From Sphaerochaetaceae bacterium (GTDB lineage Bacteria; Spirochaetota; Spirochaetia; Sphaerochaetales; Sphaerochaetaceae), in the NCBI GenBank assembly GCA_023231265.1, contig JALNVT010000104.1:1-8413 (forward strand): DNA of 8,413 nt, given 5' to 3'. Positions 4,575 through 8,413 of this stretch are shown piece by piece (positions within the stretch are counted from its first letter, which is position 1; every line of letters begins with the position of its first letter). The translations under genes and the position numbers were made by a program. The notes beneath the pieces are model-generated. The model was not told the DNA's origin, did no database searches, and saw only the letters and a list, made by a program, of their open reading frames with translations.

Positions 4575-6062
4575 TTATTTATCGCCTAAGTATGCATTAA
4601 TTGCAGCTGCAGCTTTTCTTCCTTGACCCATTGCAAGAATAACTGTTGCAGCACCAAGAACTATATCACCACCAGCGAATACACCAGGTACTGTTGTTTC
4701 AAGAGTTTCTTCATTAACAATGAAGTTACCTCTTCTGTTTACATCAATACCTTCTGTTGTCTGCTTGATAAGAGGATTTGAAGTATTACCAATTGAAACT
4801 ACAACAGTATCAAAATCAACTACCTGTTCTGTACCTTCAATTTCTACTGGTCTTCTTCTTCCTGAAGCATCAGGTTCACCTAATTCGCATGTTACAACTT
4901 TTACACCTGTTACATGACCTTTATCGTCTCCGACAATTGCATGTGGTTGATGTAGCATCATGAACTCGATACCTTCTTCTTTAGCATGTCCAACTTCTTC
5001 TACACGTGCTGGAAGTTCTTCTTCAGATCTTCTGTAGATAATTGTTACATTTTCTGCACCAAGACGTTTTGCAGTTCTTGCAGCATCCATTGCAACGTTA
5101 CCACCACCGAAGATTGCTACTCTCTTACTTTCCCATAAAGGAGTTCTGCTGTGCTTTTCATCGTAAGCTTTCATCAAATTACTACGAGTTAGGTATTCAT
5201 TAGCTGAGAACACACCAATTAGGTTTTCACCAGGAATGTTCATGAACTTTGGAAGACCAGCGCCAGAACCAACAAATACAGCATCAAAACCATCTTTACT
5301 CATAAGAGTTTCAATAGTTCTAGTTTTACCAACTAAGTAGTTAAGATTGATCTCAACTCCCATTGCTTTCAAATTGTCAATTTCATGTTGAACTAATTTT
5401 TTAGGTAGACGGAATTCAGGAATACCATAAACCAAAACACCCCCAGCTTTATGAAGAGCTTCAAACATAACAACTTCATGTCCAGCCTTTCTTAAATCAG
5501 CAGCTGCAGCGATACTAGAAGGTCCAGAACCAACGATTGCTACTCTCTTACCACTAGCTTTTTTGATTTCTGGTGCAACATCACAGTCATTTTCTCTAAC
5601 GTAATCAGCAACGAATCTTTCAATTCTACCGATTGATACTGCTTTGTTAACATCTTTGTTCATCTTACCAACAGTACATGTTGCCTGACATTGGCTTTCT
5701 TGAGGACATACACGTCCACAAATTGAAGGTAAAAGACTGCTTTCTTTAATAACTTGGTTTGCACCAGCAAAATCGCCTTCAGCAGCTTTTGCAATGAAAC
5801 CAGGAATATTGATTCCAACAGGACAACCCTTGATACAAGGTTTGTTCTTACACTGCAAACATCTTAAAGCTTCAGCTTTAACCTGTGCTTCTGTGTAACC
5901 TTCGTTAACTTCTTCCATGTTGGTAATTCTAACGCTAGGATCTTGTGCTGGCATTTCTTGTACAGGAATTCCAGCTCTATCTTTAGCAGTAAGAGTCACA
6001 CCATCATATTTTGATAAAATATCTTCAGCTGTTTTGTTTAATTCTTCTCTAGTAATGTGCAT
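4575..6062 (-). CDS. nfnB: NfnB, large subunit of NADH-dependent reduced ferredoxin:NADP+ oxidoreductase
   Basis: A 495-residue cytoplasmic flavoprotein, homologous to the glutamate synthase small subunit. With NfnA it catalyses the electron-bifurcating, reversible reaction NADH + 2 reduced ferredoxin + 2 NADP+ to NAD+ + 2 oxidised ferredoxin + 2 NADPH. The N-terminal iron-sulfur region has cysteines at 68, 71, 76 and 80 (CLQCKNKPCIKGC) and at 115, 119, 125 and 129. An FAD-binding GSGPSS follows at 178-183, an NADP(H)-type Rossmann motif GGGNVA at 319-324, and the C-terminal FAD contact GVFAGGD at 460-466. The start ATG overlaps the nfnA stop by one base (TAATG), with GAGG seven bases upstream inside nfnA. 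The immediate NfnA partner and the absence of a GltB gene separate it from glutamate synthase GltD and sulfide dehydrogenase SudA is the closest alternative name. The gene looks less AT-rich than its neighbours, which fits high expression. Confidence 0.93.
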   Translation of the reverse strand: MHITREELNKTAEDILSKYDGVTLTAKDRAGIPVQEMPAQDPSVRITNMEEVNEGYTEAQVKAEALRCLQCKNKPCIKGCPVGINIPGFIAKAAEGDFAGANQVIKESSLLPSICGRVCPQESQCQATCTVGKMNKDVNKAVSIGRIERFVADYVRENDCDVAPEIKKASGKRVAIVGSGPSSIAAAADLRKAGHEVVMFEALHKAGGVLVYGIPEFRLPKKLVQHEIDNLKAMGVEINLNYLVGKTRTIETLMSKDGFDAVFVGSGAGLPKFMNIPGENLIGVFSANEYLTRSNLMKAYDEKHSRTPLWESKRVAIFGGGNVAMDAARTAKRLGAENVTIIYRRSEEELPARVEEVGHAKEEGIEFMMLHQPHAIVGDDKGHVTGVKVVTCELGEPDASGRRRPVEIEGTEQVVDFDTVVVSIGNTSNPLIKQTTEGIDVNRRGNFIVNEETLETTVPGVFAGGDIVLGAATVILAMGQGRKAAAAINAYLGDK

Positions 6063-6910
6063 TATCGAGCCTCGTTCTTTTGCTTTAATTCACAAAGACA
6101 TTCTTGTTTCTTTTCAGTTTCAATGCCTTTATATGTACCAAGTCTTGTTAACATGTTATTCCAATCAACTTTATGTGCATCAAATTCAGGACCATCAACA
6201 CAAACAAACTTAGTATCGTCACCAATTGACACACGACAACCACCACACATACCAGTACCATCAATCATAATTGTGTTCAATGAAGCATATGATTTGATAC
6301 CGAAAGGTTTTGTTGTTAATGCACAGAATTTCATCATAATAGGAGGACCAATGATAAATACTACATCTGGCTTCCATTCTTCACATAATTCTTTCAGTGG
6401 TTCTGTAACAAGACCTTTTCTGCCGCTTGAACCATCATCTGTAATAAGAATTAATTCATCTGCAATTGCTCTCATTTCGTCTTTCATAACGAATAGATCT
6501 TTATTTCTTGCACCCATGATAATTTTTACTTCATTACCCATGTTATGCAAAGCTTTAGCAATAGGGTACATTGGTGCAACACCAACACCACCACCAACAC
6601 ATAAAACCTTACCATAGTTATCCAACTCAGTTGGGTTACCTAGAGGTCCTAATACGTTGTCGTAGCTATCACCCACTTCTTTACTGGTGAGTAACATAGT
6701 TGATTCGCCACTTGCCTGAATGATAAGTGTTATTGTGCCTTTCTCTGTATCAGCATCTGCAATTGTAAGAGGAATTCTTTCACCGAAATCACCACCATCT
6801 TGGAGGATTACGAATTGTCCTGGTTTACGAGCTTCTGCGATAAGAGGAGCCTGAATAATTATTTTGTAGATATCATTTGATAACTGTTCTTTATAAACAA
6901 TTTTATTCAC
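6062..6910 (-). CDS. nfnA: NfnA, small subunit of the Nfn transhydrogenase
   Basis: A 282-residue cytoplasmic subunit carrying FAD, an NAD(H) site and a [2Fe-2S] cluster, of the dihydroorotate dehydrogenase electron-transfer (PyrK) and SudB family. An N-terminal FAD-binding barrel contains RIPLT (45-49). The nucleotide-binding domain starts with GGGVGVAP (106-113) and includes GPP (188-190). The C-terminal cluster motif is DGTGMCGGC (217-225) with a further Cys237. The Asp plus three Cys pattern is that known for NfnA/SudB and differs from PyrK, which uses four Cys. The start is GTG, supported by AAGGAG six bases upstream. It is the first gene of a two-gene operon with nfnB, overlapping by one base. 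No promoter with a good -35 is visible upstream, but repeated GATATA motifs lie there. The last 20 residues are charged and include CLC, of unknown role. Confidence 0.93.
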   Translation of the reverse strand: MNKIVYKEQLSNDIYKIIIQAPLIAEARKPGQFVILQDGGDFGERIPLTIADADTEKGTITLIIQASGESTMLLTSKEVGDSYDNVLGPLGNPTELDNYGKVLCVGGGVGVAPMYPIAKALHNMGNEVKIIMGARNKDLFVMKDEMRAIADELILITDDGSSGRKGLVTEPLKELCEEWKPDVVFIIGPPIMMKFCALTTKPFGIKSYASLNTIMIDGTGMCGGCRVSIGDDTKFVCVDGPEFDAHKVDWNNMLTRLGTYKGIETEKKQECLCELKQKNEAR

Positions 6911-6916
6911 GATTTT

Positions 6917-6922
6917 CTCCTT
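6917..6922 (-). promoter_or_regulatory. Ribosome binding site for the nfnA GTG start
   Basis: AAGGAG on the - strand, six bases before the GTG at 6910, confirms this non-ATG start. Confidence 0.75.
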
Positions 6923-6981
6923 GTTCTTATTTCTAATATATTCCGTCTATTAATGTACCACATAAATATACTAAATTTATA

Positions 6982-7036
6982 GATATATATCGATAATTTT
7001 TTAGATATAATTGGAATAATTTTGATATAATTGAAA
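6982..7036. repeat. GATATA-type direct repeats upstream of nfnA
   Basis: GATATAATTGGAA at 7004-7016 and GATATAATTGAAA at 7024-7036 are 20 bases apart and nearly identical. A looser GATATATATCGATAATT copy starts at 6982, 22 bases from the first. Spacing of about two helical turns puts all copies on one DNA face, as in a multi-site operator for the nfnAB operon. In DNA this AT-rich, chance recurrence is a real possibility. Confidence 0.35.
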
Positions 7037-7312
7037 CGTCTTTTATTAAATTCATTAATGTTGAATTGTTCAGGTATATTAAGTTATTTTCTTCATAATA
7101 ATAATGAGATTAAATCAATAAAGAAGCAATTTTGCAATTTTTCTAACAAAATTTTATTTTTTTTGTATCGATTAAATACACAAAAAAATTAGATAAGTTT
7201 CTCTATTGTTCCCTTCATTTTTTATTATGTTATGCTACCACGCATGCATTAATAATTAATATACCATATCTATGCATAAATTAAACAATTCAAGAAATCT
7301 CACAATCCTTTT

Positions 7313-7337
7313 TCTCTTTGATCATAGCCCAAAGAGA
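7313..7337 (-). other. Hairpin downstream of the flavoprotein gene, no T-tract
   Basis: TCTCTTTG (7313-7320) and CAAAGAGA (7330-7337) form a perfect 8-bp stem with a 9-base loop, 14 bases past the flavoprotein stop. On the - strand it is followed by A residues rather than T residues. It may therefore be a 3'-end stabilising hairpin or a factor-dependent stop, rather than a standard intrinsic terminator. A short GATAT-CAAA-ATATC palindrome (7338-7351) adjoins it. Confidence 0.4.
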
Positions 7338-7350
7338 GATATCAAAATAT

Positions 7351-7836
7351 CTAACTCAACTTCTCTCGGTTTGAGCCCTTTGCTGAAATTCTTTCAATAT
7401 CGAATTTAATAATTGTTGTATTGTTGAGCTCTGCATCGATCAACTTTTTTGTACTCTCAATTTTATTATTAGGAGTATATTGTTTGCATAATTCATAGAG
7501 AATTCTTTCTTTCTCTTCGTCATTCTCAATGAATTGAGAATGGGAGTACATGACAATAGATTCATAAGCTGTGGTATATTTTTTTTCAACTATCGATGAT
7601 TTCACTAAAGCTGTGATGCAAACAGAGCTTTTCTTTTTCAGAACATCAATTTTCCTTCCTTCATTAGCACAGTGAATGTAGATAGTGTGATCTATTACTA
7701 TAGGATTCACCATCACTGCATATGGTTCTTTTTCTTCTTCATCATACATTGAAATAGTCACAATCTGACATTCTTTCAACAGTTCGTATGCTTCTTTCTC
7801 TTCAAGTTGTTTCTTTATCTTTCTCATCGCTCTCAT
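7351..7836 (-). CDS. NimA-like pyridoxamine-phosphate-oxidase-family flavoprotein
   Basis: A cytoplasmic split-barrel protein expected to bind FMN or a related flavin, 161 residues from the ATG at 7836. The family layout is visible: an N-terminal helix (EKEAYELLKEC), first strands VTISMYDEEEKEPYAVMVNPIVID (26-49), then the hallmark IYIHCANEGRKIDVLKKKSSVCIT (52-75), and YESIVMYSHSQFIEN (91-105). Members called NimA reduce nitroimidazoles, but most relatives have unknown substrates, so no resistance role is claimed. The frame is open up to ATG 7932, but those extra 32 residues would be read through the 7894-7924 palindrome. AGGAG eight bases before ATG 7836 marks the real start; a second ATG three codons later is less well spaced. 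It follows hsp20 on the same strand and may be partly co-transcribed with it, suggesting a stress setting. Confidence 0.85.
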   Translation of the reverse strand: MRAMRKIKKQLEEKEAYELLKECQIVTISMYDEEEKEPYAVMVNPIVIDHTIYIHCANEGRKIDVLKKKSSVCITALVKSSIVEKKYTTAYESIVMYSHSQFIENDEEKERILYELCKQYTPNNKIESTKKLIDAELNNTTIIKFDIERISAKGSNREKLS

Positions 7837-7844
7837 GCAATTAT

Positions 7845-7849
7845 CTCCT
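7845..7849 (-). promoter_or_regulatory. Ribosome binding site that sets the flavoprotein start at 7836
   Basis: AGGAG on the - strand with an eight-base spacer to the ATG at 7836. No comparable site lies before the in-frame ATG at 7932. Confidence 0.7.
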
Positions 7850-7893
7850 ATTGAATTTGATGATATTGCAATTGCTGAATTAAATAAAGGTAA

Positions 7894-7924
7894 AGCAAGA
7901 ATCTGTTTCAAACAGATTCTTGCT
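7894..7924 (-). terminator. 15-bp perfect palindrome after hsp20, probable weak terminator
   Basis: AGCAAGAATCTGTTT (7894-7908) and its exact reverse complement (7910-7924) share one centre base. As RNA this gives at least a 12-bp stem with a 7-base loop. It sits 45 bases past the hsp20 stop on the - strand and is followed there by an interrupted T-rich tract (TTACCTTTATTTA). It would be an inefficient intrinsic terminator, allowing some read-through into the flavoprotein gene. It is not a CIRCE element. Confidence 0.55.
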
Positions 7925-7969
7925 GACATCACTGTGGAGAGAGTTAATGTTATTTTTTATTTATTGAGT

Positions 7970-8380
7970 TTACTGTTCAGCAATCTCAATTGTTCTAGGC
8001 ATTGCATTAGCAAGCTTTGGAATTCTGATACCAAGTACACCATTTGAGTATTGAGCTTTGATGTTCTTTTCATCAATATCCTTTGGTAAGGAAAGCACTC
8101 GTTTGAACTCTTGTTTCAAATGAGTCTCTTTCAAAAGATACTCACTGTCCTGTGCAGCTGCTTCATTGGCCTTATGGAAAGCCTCATTGGTCTGAATTGT
8201 GATTGAGTTGTTCTCAAACTTCAAGTCAACATCATCTTTAGTATAGCCAGGAAGTTCCACATCAATAGAATAACCCGTGGTGTCCTCAATTACATCAACA
8301 GCTGGAATACGAGCTGAACTGGCACCGTTAAAAGATGCAAATAAATCATCAAAGAATGAATTAAAATCGCTATTATACAT
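7970..8380 (-). CDS. hsp20: Small heat-shock protein, Hsp20/alpha-crystallin family
   Basis: An ATP-independent holdase chaperone of 136 residues that forms oligomers and keeps unfolding proteins soluble. The short N-terminal arm is Phe-rich (FNSFFDDLFASF, 6-17). The alpha-crystallin domain runs from about 27 to 121, with VELPGYTKDDVDLKFENNSITIQ at 41-63 and the conserved GVL (114-116) in YSNGVLGIRIPK. The C-terminal anchoring motif IEI (131-133), which docks into a neighbouring subunit, is intact. AGGAGG eight bases before the ATG gives strong translation. Only 33 bases upstream lie in the window. They contain a TATTAT-like -10 candidate (minus strand), but the -35 and any heat-shock operator such as CIRCE would be outside. 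A long palindrome follows the stop and separates it from the flavoprotein gene. Confidence 0.95.
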   Translation of the reverse strand: MYNSDFNSFFDDLFASFNGASSARIPAVDVIEDTTGYSIDVELPGYTKDDVDLKFENNSITIQTNEAFHKANEAAAQDSEYLLKETHLKQEFKRVLSLPKDIDEKNIKAQYSNGVLGIRIPKLANAMPRTIEIAEQ

Positions 8381-8413
8381 AATATTTTCCTCCTGTATAT
8401 AATATTTATTTAA

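Larger units (their letters stand above)
6923..7350. other. Gene-free stretch between nfnA and the flavoprotein gene
   Basis: About 430 very AT-rich bases with no credible gene on either strand. It must contain the nfnAB promoter and the 3' end of the flavoprotein transcript. I find no -35/-10 pair that stands out for nfnA. Visible structure: GATATA motifs at 6982, 7004 and 7024 (listed separately), two ATGCAT palindromes at 7244-7249 and 7272-7277, and a hairpin at 7313-7337. A small RNA cannot be excluded, but nothing in the sequence shows one. Confidence 0.5.

Noticed and set aside
6057..6617. 186-codon open frame on the + strand opposite nfnA
   Set aside because: It lies fully opposite a well-supported gene, its protein shows no domain, and it has no ribosome site. 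The frames at 4720-4963 and 5917-6213 are the same kind of shadow.
7201..7290. Small RNA gene or operator around the GCATGC/ATGCAT palindromes
   Set aside because: The palindromes are short, and no promoter plus terminator pair frames them.
7837..7932. 32-residue N-terminal extension of the NimA-like flavoprotein
   Set aside because: It would be translated through the palindrome, does not look like the family, and lacks a ribosome site; ATG 7836 has AGGAG.
8381..8413. CIRCE or other heat-shock operator upstream of hsp20
   Set aside because: Only the ribosome site and a few AT-rich bases are inside the window; no CIRCE-like TTAGCACTC or GAGTGCTAA arm is present.

Overview
An AT-rich bacterial window (roughly one third G+C by eye) with nine protein-coding genes, two long gene-free stretches and several readable control regions. 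Nothing in it is a mobile element, CRISPR array, rRNA or tRNA. The NfnAB transhydrogenase points to an anaerobic, fermentative or ferredoxin-using bacterium. A secreted protein without Gram-positive anchoring signals and a PTS EIIA protein with no permease beside it would fit a gut-type spirochaete, but a Firmicute or another low-GC anaerobe is not excluded.

Layout: 1-588 is gene-free and very AT-rich. On the + strand, 589-1188 is a TetR-type regulator. It is followed by a 93-base control region and a tightly packed operon: ecfA (ECF transporter ATPase), ecfT (transmembrane partner) and a 5-formyltetrahydrofolate cyclo-ligase, joined by 16-base and 4-base overlaps. This operon runs head-on into a - strand gene for a small exported protein, and the two stop codons share the bases TTAA. 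Next on the - strand is a PTS EIIA type-2 (PtsN/fructose-like) protein, then a clear intrinsic terminator, then nfnA-nfnB (NADH-dependent reduced ferredoxin:NADP+ oxidoreductase), joined by a 1-base TAATG overlap. After about 430 gene-free bases come a NimA/pyridoxamine-phosphate-oxidase-like flavoprotein and an Hsp20 small heat-shock protein, both on the - strand, with a long perfect palindrome between them.

The most informative site is 1197-1252, in front of ecfA. It holds a perfect inverted repeat, ATTGTTAAC-N17-GTTAACAAT, with the sequence and spacing of the biotin repressor (BirA) operator. A second, overlapping box lies directly downstream. One ATPase gene followed by one T-component gene, with no second ATPase, is the BioMN arrangement, so the operon is best read as the energising module of a biotin ECF transporter under BirA control. 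The substrate-binding BioY is not in the window. The better promoter for ecfA would start transcription at or next to its ATG, and ecfA lacks a ribosome binding site, so its mRNA may be leaderless. The EIIA gene has a similar near-leaderless layout. Most other genes have clear Shine-Dalgarno sites, and these were used to correct several start codons.
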